Shown here in pieces: positions 1 to 12,790 of a stretch of DNA of 64,000 nt. The DNA lies in assembly GCA_947179485.1 (NCBI GenBank), contig OX359245.1, positions 41,341,067-41,405,066 on the forward strand, written 5' to 3'. This DNA is from Allacma fusca. Its lineage: Eukaryota > Arthropoda > Collembola > Symphypleona > Sminthuridae. The position numbers were made by a program, and so were the translations under genes. The stretch's first letter is position 1. Every line of letters starts with the position of its first letter. The notes beneath the pieces are model-generated. The model saw only the letters and a list, made by a program, of their open reading frames with translations, searched no databases and was not told where the DNA came from.

Positions 1-1319
1 TTCATTTCGGTTGATATTTCGGCAGCAATTTTTTCTAGCTTGATTGATGTTTTTTTTTCAAAGTACTTCAGTTTTGCTACCAGGCGTTAATAGGCCATTT
101 CTATTCAAATATTGTCACATTATCAAAATAACTGCTAAAATGGTTTATGTAGGTTATCTCAAGCAAAATGTACTGTCAACGCATCCATAATCGTTTGCCT
201 AATCAATATTAGCGAAAAATAAAACACTTTAAACTAAATATAAAATATCTAATCGTAAATAATTGCATCATTTCCAAATAATTTCTAAAGAAGCGAGTAA
301 AGATTAAACTTTTACTGGAAAATATTTACATAGTTTCAAGTGTTTTGTTTTTCAACATTGGTGCTTATACATAAATAGACAAATATTTACGAGTTGTTGT
401 AAGCTTATTGCGATACATTTCCCACGAAATGAGCACACTGAAGTTGTTTTTATCTGAACCGGAACCCGGCTGGGAATGGGACTCTTGTGTATAAATACCC
501 TGGAAAATTCTAAATACTTTCATTACAACACTGACACAGAGGTTTGGAACATTTTGAAATATTGAAATAGTATTTGAAATACATTCTATATTTTGTATTT
601 TTTCAAAATCAAAATATTTTTTGTATACTGTATGTCGTATTTTGAAGATCTACAAACTTAATTAATATATTTATTTATCATGTAACGATTTCCCACCTAG
701 CATTTTAAATGTAAAATATAATATCAAAATACATAGGTATAGCTCTCGTAACCCTCAAGATCAACTGCACTGCAACACATCCCTGAATAATATAATTTTA
801 ACGACCAAAATACTAATTTAAACCATTTTTAAACAAAATTTGTAAACTTGTGGCTGATTTGCAGTAATTATTACGTACTTACTGGATAAATACATAAAAT
901 TCAATGTGAGAGTTATAAAGTAAGTTAAATCAGCGACGGGGACATAAAATCCTTAAATATATGACCAAAAGTAATTATTATTATTCATTCCAATAAACAT
1001 TTTGTATACATAGGGTCATGTTAATCCACTTTGATCTACACTAATATGCAATTCTACTAATGTGCACATTACCTTACGTGAACATTGTATTGATTTTGAA
1101 TATCAAACCATTCGAGGTTTGACTCAGATATATTTAAATTCTGGTAATGAGTCACAGGTATTTCCACATAAATTTGGGGGTATTTACTAAGTGTATTTTG
1201 TGTGCCGTTATAAAAAGTGCGCACAGTATGTCAATAGCATGCCCATTTGCAACATTTATTATTTGCATTTCCGGCATCGAATCTTATTTATTATCCATCG
1301 CGCCAAACTATAGATAAGA
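1..1319. other. AT-rich non-coding DNA
   Basis: No convincing coding region, RNA gene or complete transposon was seen. The sequence is AT-rich with short runs of A and T and scattered stop codons in all frames. No splice-compatible exon could be tied to a neighbouring gene. Confidence 0.5.
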
Positions 1320-1329
1320 ACGTGCAGCT

Positions 1330-1600
1330 ATCATAGGATAATGGTCATACGAGTTGTACTTACATTTAGAAGGACTAGTGTATCGTTTCAGGAAAATTTA
1401 GCTCTAAATTATGAATCAATCTTGATTTACTTTCATTTCTCCTTCACTGTAAGTGTAGATATACATACGAGAAATGAGGAGGATAAGACCTGTGAACCCT
1501 AAATTGAACCCAATGGGGCTTCTAGCTCACAGACATTCCAATAATTTTCCTAGATTTGTCATCAGCATTGCATACACTTTTTTTCTCATGAAGAAGAATA
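1330..1600 (-). repeat. Diverged inverted copy of a local repeat family
   Basis: The stretch around 1470-1560 (ACGAGAAATGAG, then a GGGCTTCTAG-type word, then TTTGTCATC) is a diverged reverse-complement relative of units at 4421-4712 and 5181-5470, and a same-orientation relative of 5690-5900. The order of the shared words is preserved, so this looks like the same dispersed repeat. The ends are not resolved. Confidence 0.5.
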
Positions 1601-1677
1601 TTTCGTAAATAAGTACAGCGTGTTTCATACCCTTTTTTTCTTCTAGTCTATAATATATGTACATATGTAATTATTTA

Positions 1678-2335
1678 AGGGAGTAGCTCATAAAATGTAT
1701 ACTTATTTCCAGATTTTTAAAAATTTGTTTCATTGATCTTGCTCAATTATTTCGGTAACAGGGGCCAAAGTCTGAATTCTTTAAGGAATTTGAATTAATA
1801 CAGTTATTTATTTCAGCACAAATTTTTGTCTTAAATTTTCCTTGACACTCTCGTAGTAGGGACTTGGATGGACTTTCCAACGAGCCATCAAATATGTCCC
1901 TACGTTGAACATAGTGGACATCACCTGTAAGAACAGAGAGTAAGGTAAGGGAAATTCATGTTTAACGGGAAAGATGTGGAAATGGGTGCATTTTTTCAAG
2001 GACGGTCATTCCTCCTTAAAAATATTTTGGAACGCTGTCTTAGTAGCAAATTTCATGGGGATTCATTGGAGTCTAACATCGTCACTCTAAGACATAAATT
2101 TCAGTCTCCGATACTGAAAACGTGAGATAAGGTTTATTATTTTCCTTCATTTAAAATTATTTGCCCCTTTCAAAATCCTTAAAAATTCCAGACTTTGGCT
2201 AAATGGCAATTGTGACGGGCGAATTTGAGCAAGGTCAATGAAACAAATTGCTGGCGATCTGGAAAAGAATTTACTACAAACCTTGGGAATGAAATATTTT
2301 ATGAGTTGCTCTCTTATATGAGTTATGGGAACGAT
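1678..2335. repeat. Imperfect inverted repeat pair
   Basis: The arm at about 1678-1800 (GTAGCTCATAAAAT, CCAGAT, TTTGTTTCATTGA, CTTGCTCAA, CCAAAGTCTG) reappears as reverse complement at about 2150-2335 (CAGACTTTGG, TTGAGCAAGG, TCAATGAAACAAA, ATCTGG, ATTTTATGAGTTGCTC). About 350 bp lie between the arms. The short open frames over this region on the minus strand look like chance openings. It may be an eroded foldback element. Confidence 0.55.
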
Positions 2336-3168
2336 TGGAGACACCCTTTTCATGTAGTTGCATAAATGTCAAAATGCAACCGTATCCTCAATCGAATAAT
2401 GCATCAAACCAGTTTATCTAATAATTTATTTATTTTTGCCCCATCCAGTAATACATAGATAACGGATTTTTTTACGCTCTGTAACATTTTGCAGACATAT
2501 GGGTGGGGAGGTCAAATTGACGCAACTTAAATACTCTTATCGTGCACAAGACTCAAAATCTTACGTCAGACTCACATGTTTGATGAATTTACAAAGAAAT
2601 TCTTTCGTATGTTTTTCGATGGACATCCATTGACACTCAGCAGATGGAATGTAAATTCACTTTATAACTATAACTTCCATATGCTCTGAGGATTTAGTTG
2701 TATAGCAGCAGCTACCATGAGTTTTTAATTGAATGAAAGGATATGTTATTTCATCCACATCAATGAAATCAATTAATTATTAATATCAGTATAGCAGTGA
2801 ATTTGCCAGTGAGGAAAATCAGATACACGCTGAGAGTTGTGTATTTAAATACGCGAAATAAACTCAGGAGTAAAAGTTATGTGCATTTTACTTCACACAG
2901 GTGGGTGATAATTCCGTTCTATCTGTATTTACATACCAAGCACAGCTTCAAGAGAATGCACACAAATTTGTACAATAACAAATTGACGTGCTGTTAATAG
3001 CAGGACATATACTTATTATTCACTGGAAGTAATTGCATTATTTACGAATTAAATTTAGGTTATTTATTTATTACAAGTAGCATAAATTAATAGAGGTAAA
3101 TTGCATTTATTATATGTAAGTTATCTTTTTTTTTGTCTTGACTGACAAAATATCATTCACTTTCAGAC
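2336..3168. other. Non-coding DNA upstream of the secreted-protein exon
   Basis: Nothing clearly functional was seen. A pyrimidine-rich tract ending in TTTCAG at 3161-3166 is a good splice acceptor two bases before the ATG at 3169. A 5' untranslated exon of that gene therefore probably lies somewhere upstream. Confidence 0.4.
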
Positions 3169-3975
3169 ATGACACGGACCATCGCTTTTCTTCTCTCCAG
3201 CTGGATCCTTCTGACAGCTGTTTCCTATGCAAGGGTTTTTGATTTGGATTTTAATCCAGCTCAAAATGAAACTGAGTCAAGGAATGGCACGAACGGGAGC
3301 TCACATTTCCAAAGAGTCACCCTTGACGCTCCCACAACGAATGTTGGCGATACTATATTCAAAGGGATCAATTTAACCTTGATGTCCACAAGGGAGCACA
3401 ATTGGCTCGATTGGGAAATTTCCAACCGGAAAAAAATTTCAACACTTACATTGTACGGGAGATTCGGCCCCAAGGACTTCCGCTTTTTCTTAAGCAATTT
3501 CACGGGCATTCACGAGTTGAGCGTAGGACGGGGACGTTACCTCTGCCCTCAATTTGATCTCAAACGCAATAACTCTGAAGTTAAAAGCTACAATAATGTG
3601 AGCACGTTCCGGGTTTTCAGAATTACTATTGAATGCAAAGGTCTGTATGAGTTCTTGGATTCGGAGGTGACGTTCCCCAATTTGACTAGTGTGATTTTTA
3701 ATGGGGTTTTTATATCGCAGGCGAATATCGCTGCATTTAATAATTTTCTGATGAGACACTCAGCTAGTTTGAAGGAGCTGGTATTTGTGAATGTACTTTT
3801 ATGTAAGAGTTGTGTTTTGTTCCAGGGATTCAATTTCCCGAATTTAACCAAAGCTGTCTTTCATTTTAACCAGCACTCACAGTCGGTTTCAGAAACCATG
3901 ACTCATTTTGCTTGGGCTAGTCCGATTCGGAATCTTGAATGTGACAGTAGGGAAGTATGTGTATTTTCTATTTAG
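3169..3975 (+). CDS. Secreted N-glycosylated protein, LRR-like (exon or partial gene)
   Basis: The 268-codon frame starts with a clear signal peptide (MTRTIAFLLSSWILLTAVSYA) and then has many N-x-S/T sites, so the product should be secreted or luminal. The pattern of L and F residues after residue 85 resembles degenerate leucine-rich or F-box-type repeats, but I do not recognise a named family. The acceptor TTTCAG sits just before the ATG, implying an upstream untranslated exon. A possible donor (GTATGT at 3955) lies just before the in-frame stop, so the real protein may end at Glu262 and continue in another exon that I could not find. Conserved cysteines near the end suggest disulphides. Function unknown. 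Confidence 0.6.
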   Translation: MTRTIAFLLSSWILLTAVSYARVFDLDFNPAQNETESRNGTNGSSHFQRVTLDAPTTNVGDTIFKGINLTLMSTREHNWLDWEISNRKKISTLTLYGRFGPKDFRFFLSNFTGIHELSVGRGRYLCPQFDLKRNNSEVKSYNNVSTFRVFRITIECKGLYEFLDSEVTFPNLTSVIFNGVFISQANIAAFNNFLMRHSASLKELVFVNVLLCKSCVLFQGFNFPNLTKAVFHFNQHSQSVSETMTHFAWASPIRNLECDSREVCVFSI

Positions 3976-4183
3976 CACAAAATATTTGCTCTGGTAACAA
4001 TAATAATTTGTTGTAACGTCTCGCATTTCGATAAAAACGATTAACCCTAATTAAAAGGTACGCCCAGAACATGTTTGTACGTCGAGTGGTTTGGAAAAAA
4101 TATTGACCGGTCCGCAATAAAATTTTGATAAAAAAATATTTGTATCATTCTTGATTGAGTAGTTCTTGTTGAACATATGGAAA

Positions 4184-5530
4184 TGCAAAGTTAATGAGCA
4201 CCGTGTACGTGGAAATGTTTCACAATTTAAAAAAATATTCTGATCTTCTATACTTGACATAAAAATTCATTAAAATAATAATTATAAGGTTTTATCATTC
4301 AATTTTTGCATACAGTTGCACAGGATATCATATTATGTTAATTTATGTGCCAGTCTTGAGCACTGAAACAGGATGACGATTTTCGAACCTAAAACTCATT
4401 ATATACAAAACTGATGACAAATCCAGCAAAATAGTTGGCCTGTGGACTAGAAGCCCGTTTGTGTTGAAGTTTCAGTTTTCAATGCAAGTTTGTGCTAACA
4501 GGCCTGTGTTGACTCTGATATGCACAGAGAGAATTTAATAGCTTACATAATCTTCATTACTTGTACATTCACCGCAATGAGAAACGAAAGCGAGTCAACA
4601 CAATCTGACTCATCACTTAAGTTACATTCTCCTGTGGAACGATATGTCAGTTCTGGAAGATAGGCTGTCAATGGAAGGCTTCGTAATGTAAAAATTTCAA
4701 GTAAATGCTCATATCTGATTTGTAATATTTATTATTTACAAACATTAAATGCGTCTTGTGTCTGTAGGCGCAAAAATATTGTCACTATATTCTTGACAGC
4801 AGGGAAAAATTTTCCTCGCAGAAGCCTACCGTTATAGGAGCAAATATCCGTTTCTTTACTGGGATGTTGTTATAAAGATAGTGGACTCTATGTCATATTT
4901 GTACAAAATCGATTTTATCATTTGTCATGGCAAAATTATCGAGGCGTTCTTGGAGAATCTATAGAAGGGCAAAGGTTAATGAGCGCTCTGTTTGCGGAAA
5001 TGTTTCACAATTTAAAAAATTACTAGAAAACAATTCTACTTGACATAACAATTCATTAAAGTAACAATCATTCAATTTTAGCATACAGTTGCACCGGATA
5101 GCGTATATGTTAATTTAAGTGCAACTCTTGAGCATCGAAACAGGATGTAGATTTTCGAACCTAAAACTTATTATGTACAAAATTAATGACAAATAAAGCA
5201 AAATAGTTGGCCTGTGGGCTAGAAGCCCAGTTGCGTTCAAAGTTCAGTTTTCAATGCAAGTTTGTGCTAACAGGCCTGTGTTGACTGATATTCATGGTGA
5301 GAATTTAATAGCTTACATAATCTTCATTACTCGTACGTACACCGCAATGAGAAACGATAGTGAGTCAACTTCAACACTAACTGACTCATCATTTGAGGTA
5401 CATTCTCCTGTGAAACGATATGTGAGTATTGGAAGATATGTAGGTTGTCAATGGAAGAATTCCTAATATAAACATTTCAAGTAAATGTCAAAATCTTGTA
5501 CGTTCGTAACATTTATTATTTGCATACATT
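4184..5530 (+). repeat. Direct tandem duplication of a ~560-bp unit
   Basis: Units at about 4184-4740 and 4971-5530 share long collinear stretches, for example AGTTGGCCTGTGG, TTCAATGCAAGTTTGTGC, TAATCTTCATTACT and CGCAATGAGAAACGA, offset by about 790 bp. The second unit keeps a 70-codon open frame at 5254-5466. The first has indels in the same place, so I do not call a gene. Confidence 0.7.
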
Positions 5531-5639
5531 ACATTTTCGTCAGCACAAGACACTGTAAATTCGTACTGTTGCTCACACAATGTCAGTACAAAAACGTTCG
5601 GGTACTGCTTTGAATTTCGCGGCTGATCATGCTTACGTA

Positions 5640-5910
5640 GAAAATTGCACATCATTGCAGGAAAATATAGCGGTAGTGATGTGATGAGTCAGTCGGGATT
5701 GCCTTCCTTTCCCGTCCCATTCTTTCTGTACGTACGAGAAATGAGTATCGAGGAGGAATAAAGGTTTACATTTTTACATGGACATCAGAGTTAGCCCAGG
5801 ACTGTTAGCACAAACTTGAAATGAATTTTCAACACAAACGGGCTTCAAGTCCACAGGTCAATAATTTTGCTGGATTTGTCATCGAGTTTACATGTTCTGA
5901 CTTTTGAGGC
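5640..5910 (-). repeat. Inverted copy of the 4.2-5.5 kb unit
   Basis: The words TTAGCACAAACTTG, AACACAAACGGGCTTC and GCTGGATTTGTCATC are the reverse complement of the units at 4421-4540 and 5181-5290, in reversed order. Together with those units it forms a large imperfect palindrome. Confidence 0.6.
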
Positions 5911-8315
5911 TCAAATAGCTAAATTCTGTTTCACAAGCACAATAATATGCAGAGCCCCTCACACAGTATAGTTTATAACCCCGTTACCAATTAAGGGTTA
6001 AACCCTGGTTTAGAGTTTTCAGTAAATGAAAAAATTCCAAAAGGACCATTTTGTTCCATTATATTTTGCTTATTATTGGTCCAAACAAAAGTTAACCAAT
6101 GCTTCCAGATATTCCAAAGCTTTCGAGATATTTTTCGGGAACTATGTTTCTGCTCTTATTGCTATAATTACCTACACACTATTAACAAGTAAACATTTTT
6201 TGGTGCATCTCCCAGATTTTCGAAATTCCACCAAAAATAGTTTGCTCATACCCTGAGTACAACTTTAAGTCATACGTGCCACCTGAAAAATCCTTCGTAG
6301 TTTTTTTAAATTTGGCGCGAAGTCAGTTTGTCTCGAAATTCAAAACTGCAAAATTTAAATGGCATTTAACATGGGAAATTACAAGTTTGACATACCCCTC
6401 CCTTCAAAAAGTTGTTTTTTTTGTCAAACGGTTCAATATGTAATCCCTGTTTGAATAACAAATTCACCTGAAACACGCCAAAAAATTTGAAGATCCCTGC
6501 CTAAAAAAAGTCAACAATGTTAAAAATCCCTGTTCATTAAAATAAATCCCTTCCCTTTGATTTTCTCTGGCAGAAATATTTTTTCTCTGGGAAGAATCTT
6601 CCCGTCTTCCCACAAAAATCTGACCCCTGCCTGAATCCAGAGGGCACAGGAACACTTGAAGCCTCACCATATAATTATACTCAAAAATGTAGGACAATAA
6701 AGAAACCTTCATACAGATACTGCAATGACACTTCTAGTAAAGAATTATTCAGGTCTATGGGTCTCAAATAAATCCGGAAGTAGCTTTGTTAGTAAATATA
6801 GTAAATGAATAAAATTCATTTAAAACCCTTTGAATGTAGTTCAATTCAAGAAAAACGTCATTAAAGTGGCGGTGTCCTTGACAATTGTACGTTGTCAGGC
6901 GGAACTCGTGCAAACATGTTACACTCAGTTCCAGGGGTCCATTAATAGGGAATCAATCTCATTTAGCATTATTGTCAAATATTTAATGATTTTCTAATAA
7001 TATCTACAAAATAGTAGCAAGTTTAGAGAAGCATTTCAAAAAATGTAGATACTTAAAAAATATTATTTCGAATTAGCCCAAAAATGGCTTTTGTGTTAGA
7101 GCACTTTGGATAAGTGTAATTGCATTTTCTGTAAATGTTGCACGCACATAATTATGTACTTGTGGAAACAAAGTTCGCTGCATTATTAAGATCCGTCAGT
7201 TTACACAATTATTCTGGTTCCTTAAATTCTCACGGGATGTAAATACATTAAGAATTTAGCTACAAACTTTAGAGACTCAAATTTAAGATGAACGAATTGA
7301 ACTTAATGTGACAGGAGATTGTTAGCAGAATAAACAATGAAAAAGTGGTGCCTTTTCCTGCACGTACCTGTGAAAATCAATCGGATACAAAATGGTTGTT
7401 GATATAAAATAAATGTCTTTATGGAAAATAATTATTATGAATTTTCGTTGAAAAGTTGGAATAATACAAGCTACAGTTTTAAAATGATAATTTTGTCAAT
7501 TCATTGTTGCGCTAAATTATTCCCCTTAATGATAATTTCTCTACGCACTTGAACTCAAAGCAAATTTATTACGCTCCTTCTTCAGCCCACTTTTATTGAC
7601 ATTCCTGATCTTCTGAAAAAGCTAAGAGTTTGATTTTAAGATTTTGTTGATGTTGCCTGACAATGGAAAATAATGACAGGGTATGTATACGCGCGCATAT
7701 AATTACAGTAATTTAGTAATTTTTTTCCGTAATGAGTTGACACTGTGGGCTTCATTGGGCGTTGATGAAATATTTTTAATCAAAATATTAAGCGTGAACC
7801 CTAGCGCATGACAATTTCTTGTGGGCGTTAAGTCAAAGTGTTCTTATTGGAGATGTATACAAACACATTCAGCGATTTGCTACTTTCCACACTAAATTTT
7901 GCCTAAATTCTGAACCAAATATTACATTAGAATAGCCCACCGAATTGTTTTCCATTTCAAAAATTTTGGACCCAGATGACTTTTTTATACAGGGGATTTT
8001 GAGGAAAATTAAATATGACTGCAATTTTTAAATAATTTAAAAATCCATCTATTTGATTCTTTAATTCGGTCAAAATGCTTTTAGCTTGTAGGCCATTGAA
8101 ATGTCTTCGAAATGACTTCTCACTAACCGAGTTGCAAATCATAAATAAAAGTTATAGCAGACTTCTGAGAGTCCTATGACGCTCCAAAATTGGGCTTTCA
8201 AAATTTTGGCCCTTAATATTTTGGATTACAAAAATACTGTTCTGGTATAGAACTTTCGTAGTATCTATATAACCAAGCTGTGCCTGTAAATTAGGTGTAA
8301 TCCTTTGGGAACTGG
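5911..8315. other. AT-rich non-coding DNA with one repeat fragment
   Basis: No gene was recognised. At 6461-6629 there is a partial copy of the TCCCTG-motif element found at 60248-60636: shared GAAACACGCC-like, AAAATCCCTG and GGGAAGAATCTTCCCGTCTT words, ending at ACCCCTG (6629). The left end of this copy is eroded. The rest shows only short chance frames. Confidence 0.5.
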
Positions 8316-8872
8316 TAGGGCTTCTGTTCGGGACGGGACGTCCCGAGGTTTTCGGGACGGGACCGGGATCGGGACAGTTTCGGGACAAAAGTTTTGTCCC
8401 CATGTTATTTCGGGACTGAATCGGGACGATTTTTTTTGTCCCGAAGATTTCGGGACGGGACGGAACAATAGATAGGGACAGAAAAATATACTTGTACAGT
8501 ATACTATTGCTGTAAAAATGAATATGTATGGGAATTGTTTCGTTTAAAATTTCTTATTCTATATATAAATATTTTTTTAAAGTAAAATTTCGTAATTATT
8601 CGTGGTATTCTTGTAGAAATAAAGGAATTTGGAGCATTTCATAAGACTGGGATTATACCCGGGACGTCCCGTCCCGAGGTTTTCGGGACGGCACCGGGAT
8701 CGGGACAGTTTCGGGACAAAATTTGTGTCCCCATGTAATTTCGGGACTGAATCGGGACGATTTTTTTTGCTCCGAGGATTTCGGGACGGGATAGAATTTC
8801 CGTAATAATATAAAATAATAATAAAATAATAATTAAAAAAAAAAAAAAAAATTGTCCCCAGTAGAAGCCCTA
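8316..8872. mobile_element. hAT-type MITE with CGGGAC motif arrays
   Basis: A 557-bp element with terminal inverted repeats TAGGGCTTCT (left) and AGAAGCCCTA (right). It is flanked by an exact 8-bp target duplication GGAACTGG at 8308-8315 and 8873-8880. CGGGAC / GTCCCG words crowd 8328-8465 and 8655-8795, and the second block is a near copy of the first in direct orientation. The middle is AT-rich with no transposase. Eight-bp duplications and TAGGG ends are typical of the hAT superfamily, so it should be moved by a hAT transposase encoded elsewhere. Confidence 0.88.
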
Positions 8873-9105
8873 GGAACTGGGCAAGCACGCCAAAAAATAT
8901 GCCAAGGTAAAACTTTTTTCCCCTCGAAAATTCCTGGACAAAGATAAGTACATGTTAATGTAATCAAAAATGTTCTTGGAGTTAGCATCACGGTTTAAAT
9001 GAGGCATTGAACTTGGTTGTTTCCTTAGTACACGTAGAATTACTCCAGCTTTACAAACATCGAGCATTAAGAAAATAAATGAGATATCTCTCCAAATTGA
9101 ATGTA

Positions 9106-9268
9106 CAGTAGACTCTCAATACAGCGACAGAACAACAACACGAATTTTGATGACGCATCCAGGAAGGTATCATGTAAAGTGCATGCTATCAAACATATAC
9201 ATACTCTGGAGGAACCTTGTTATAAAGGAAGATTCGCTAAAAATAGTGTTTGTACAGAGTTTCGACTG
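9106..9268. mobile_element. Short TA-flanked MITE (mariner/pogo-like)
   Basis: A 163-bp element begins CAGTAGACTCTC and ends GAGTTTCGACTG, bounded by TA on both sides (9104-9105 and 9269-9270). The ends match the larger MITE at 31220-31808 (CAGTCGACTCTC). TA duplications and CAGT termini suggest the Tc1/mariner/pogo group. Non-coding. Confidence 0.75.
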
Positions 9269-9379
9269 TATAATAAAGTGTAACATTTACTTCTCAACCG
9301 ATTTCAGGGATCAGAGAAAGAGCATGGAAAATACTCTAATTTTACCGCTTCTACATAAACGCTTCCTTACGATGTGAGT

Positions 9380-9927
9380 TTTCTGTACTAATTAATTTAA
9401 TTACTTTTCTTAAGTGAATGCAATCCTACAATGAAATTGAACTTCACATGCAGAGAGCACCCAGAAACTTTAGCGAGATTTATCTGGTTGCATGAGATCC
9501 AATTAAAAGATATAGTGTAAGAAAATATTAAGGGTTTTCAAGTCAAAGGTCATCCATTAATATTTACATAAATTGTAGATATCAGTCGTCTGAGCTGTCA
9601 AACTCTACGTAACTCCTTCGGAGCATCAGACAAATATTTCCCCGTTACATGCATTGTACATATAGTGAGTTATTAATACATAATTACAAGCTTTCATCCT
9701 GCGTCATTTCCTCAATATGTAATTGCAGCAAAAAACCAATGGTTTCCTTACAGCCAACGACCCAGTGGCAATTGCATCACAAATTCAACCCCCATCCATC
9801 TCCAGACGACACTCCCTTCACAATTCCACTCATTTCCTCCTAAAATCCGTACCGAAACCTTCTTGTTTCGAATTTAGAGCATTCCATGCTAAAATATATA
9901 TTTCCTTATCCCAAAATTTGAACAAAA
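9380..9927. other. Presumed 5' flank of the UMP synthase gene
   Basis: No coding sequence could be supported, although short frames read through it. It should contain the promoter and 5' UTR of the gene starting at 9928. No TATA box or initiator could be picked with confidence. Confidence 0.35.
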
Positions 9928-11609
9928 ATGCCCTCCACTGTTACAATGGATTTACAAAAGGTGAAAGCCCTGGCGGTCAATATGTTCAAATGTGGAGCTG
10001 TAAAGTTTGGATCCTTCCAACTCAAAAGTGGGATTTACAGCCCTATATATTTTGACTTGAGGGTTATAATCTCTAAGCCGGATATCATGGTAAGTTGGTT
10101 TCTATACCCAAAAAATCTCTAGAAAAATTTTAAGGAAGAAAATTTTAAAATTGCATATTTTAACCCTGAATGTTTTCAGAATCAAATTAGTGACTATATT
10201 TGGGCTGAGATGGAGTCCAGGTATTCGTTCGACTCCATTTGTGGGGTTCCTTACACAGCGCTCCCGATTGCTACCCTGGTGTCTGCCAATCGAAGCGTTC
10301 CTATGATTCTGCGGCGGTAATTTCAAAAATATTTTCGCCCCTAAATTTTGTGAAATCTTGTAACACCTGATGATTTTATAAGCTTGACTTGTTTAGTACC
10401 GAAATAATTGTAAATTGTCTCATTTAAACAAATCCGTTGAAAAGAAAAGAAGCGAAGATGTACGGGACCGGGAAACTCGTCGAAGGCGCGTACAAACCTG
10501 GCTGGCGCTGCTTGATCATAGAGGACGTAGTAACCACAGGCTCTAGCATCCTTGAAACGGCCGAGTCCCTACGTCAGCATGGGCTAGTGGTAGAAGAGGC
10601 CATAGTCATTTTGGACAGGGAGCAAGGCGGGGACCAAAACCTTGAAAATCATGGGATCAAAATGACATCCTTACTCCAAGTCCAACCCTTGCTCATCGCT
10701 CTTGAATCCGAAGGCTTGATTACTTCCGAGCAGAAATCCAAAGTAGAGACTTTCCTCTCCCGGACTACGAGTAAATTTAACTTAAAGTTGGATAATCTGT
10801 TCAAAAAAAAGCTCATCCCTCGAATGACATGCACTGCCTCCAAGAAGCTCCTCCGGATCATGTACAAAAAAAAGACGAACCTCTGCTTAGCAGCGGATTT
10901 GCAAAATTGGACGGAAGTTCTGGAAGTTGCAAGAACCCTGGGTCCACATATTTGTCTCCTCCGAACCCACATTGACACTTACAATCTGGAGAACTACTAC
11001 CAAGTCGTCGAGTTTAGGAAGCATTTGAAGGACCTGGCGACGAAATTCGACTTTATGATTATGGAGGATCGGAAATTTGCGGATATTGGCTCAACTGTTC
11101 AGAGACAGTTGACTTCAAAGCCCTTTGAGATTGCTCAATGGGCGGATATGGTAACTGTCCATGGACTCCCTGGGCCCGGGGTCCTCCAATGCTTTGAGGG
11201 CTTGGAAAATATTGCAGTTGTTGTGATTGCAGAGATGAGCTCCACTGGGAATTTAGGTCGGAAGGTCTCGGACTATAAGCACGAATGCTTGAAAATAACT
11301 GATGGTTATGATAAAATTGTGGCGGGATTTGTCTCCCATTCAAAAATCCGAGTGGATAGGAAGGACACATTTTTCCTTCAATTCACTCCAGGGGTCGCTC
11401 TGAATGATTACACGGGTGGGGACGGGCTGGGTCAGCAGTATGTGTATGTGGATGATGCTATTCTGGACAGGGGTGCGGATGTTATCATTGTGGGACGGGG
11501 GATACTCAAACATGGGAATGAGAATTGGCGGGAGGTGGCGGAGGAATTTCAGAGGAACGGTTGGAGCGCGCTGGTTCAAAAGCTCATGAATAAATTTCGA
11601 GATACTTGA
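9928..11609 (+). CDS. UMPS: Bifunctional UMP synthase (OPRT + OMP decarboxylase)
   Basis: Last two steps of de novo UMP synthesis: orotate + PRPP to OMP, then decarboxylation to UMP, in the cytosol. Exons by GT/AG and phase: 9928-10089, 10180-10316, 10445-11609, giving about 487 residues, close to the animal enzyme. The N-terminal orotate phosphoribosyltransferase shows [22 protein letters not shown] and the PRPP loop [12 protein letters not shown]. The C-terminal decarboxylase shows [10 protein letters not shown], with catalytic Lys at about residue 310, [11 protein letters not shown] and IIVGRGI near the end. Both introns are short (90 and 128 bp) and the second ends in an unusual GAAAAG acceptor. 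The start was chosen because it lines up with the family N-terminus. A candidate AATAAA lies at 11937. The frame looks intact and under selection. Confidence 0.95.
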
Positions 11610-12300
11610 AATATTTCAAGAGGATTATCGTTAGTTATGCATTTAAAACTCTTGGTATTAGACAAGACCCTTCCCCTATAAGAGCATTTGTCTGTAGTCC
11701 TATAGGGATGTTGTATTCTTCTTAGAGGGTTTACAGTGAGTCTTTGTTGTGAGGGATTTCCTATGATAGAAATTCTTCTTAAGGGCAAAAATATTTGAAA
11801 AAAATTCCCCAATTCCCATAATTCTAATTTTTCCGCCACTCAGAATCCGAGTGCATCCTTGTAGCGGTAAAATTGTATGATTTTAATGATGAATTTATGA
11901 TATTCATGACAGCATTGGCTTTATTTTAAGGGGGAAAATAAATCTTAGTTGCAATAACTTTAACTGTCATTAACTGCAATTGCTATTATTTAAAATCAGC
12001 ATAAAGTTAATCGTTAATAGCAGCATTTACATAAATATTTCGGGTGTCATACTGCTGTTGAAAAATGTAGATATTTGAAAAATGATGAAAATGCAATAAC
12101 GAAAAACTTCTTTGATAACCATTCATTAGTAACAATAAATTTCAAGGAAATTATGTTTCTTCCGTAAGTAAGAATGCACAAGCATATAAATTGATTCCAG
12201 AAATTTCAAAGATCAATTTTCCAGAAACACTTCAATCGAAATCTTTTGAATGGATTTCCAATTATCTAGCTATAAACTGAAGTGCACGCGAGTTTTTACT
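11610..12300. other. 3' flank of UMPS
   Basis: No gene seen. AATAAA at 11937-11942 is a plausible poly(A) signal about 330 bp after the UMPS stop. The remainder is AT-rich intergenic DNA. Confidence 0.4.
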
Positions 12301-12409
12301 AGTATCTAATTATCCACACGTGTACAGTGTACAAGTTAACATCAATTATTTAATATTTGTGTCAGACAAGGTTGAAATTGGGACACAAAATTTGATACCG
12401 TCATCATTG

Positions 12410-12790
12410 CATTCGATATTTTATTACAAGTCTCACTTCCTCCTCATAATGCATGACCACTGGGTCATAACACATGACGAATGGGGACTGTCTCATGCCT
12501 TCAAAAAATTTCATCATACACTGATAATAATGGATCCTTCTTTTTGTTGAGTTGTGGCTTTGGTTTATACTTTATATAATTTCCGTAGTTATTCTAACCA
12601 CGTGTTGGAGCTTCCTGCGAACCTTATAAGACACTGAGGAGTACTGGCTTGGTTATATCATCTGTAGTAATTAAACGTGATGGTAATTTTGATTTTAAAC
12701 TCACTGATATTAATTTATTCATTTTCTAGTAGTATAGGTGAAAACCGAAACCATTTCACCACAATTCAGTCTGAAAATTGTTTGGAGGAT
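12410..12790 (+). pseudogene. Broken duplicate of the MFSD8-like gene 5' part
   Basis: Collinear with about 14700-15480 of the neighbouring transporter gene. The exon-2 counterpart (about 12597-12657) reads TCWSFLRTL, stop, DTEEYWLGYI against TCWNFLQTLGVTEEHWLGYT, with an in-frame TAA at 12627-12629. The donor context TAGTAATT and much of the following intron are still recognisable. Exon 1 and all later exons were not found, so this is a partial tandem duplicate that has decayed. Non-functional as a transporter. Confidence 0.75.

Noticed and set aside
3261..3851. Three minus-strand frames over the secreted-protein exon
   Set aside because: Antisense shadows of the plus-strand coding exon with the signal peptide.
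5254..5466. 70-codon frame in the 5-kb repeat
   Set aside because: The sister unit at 4.4-4.7 kb has indels in the same region, so there is no sign of a conserved protein.
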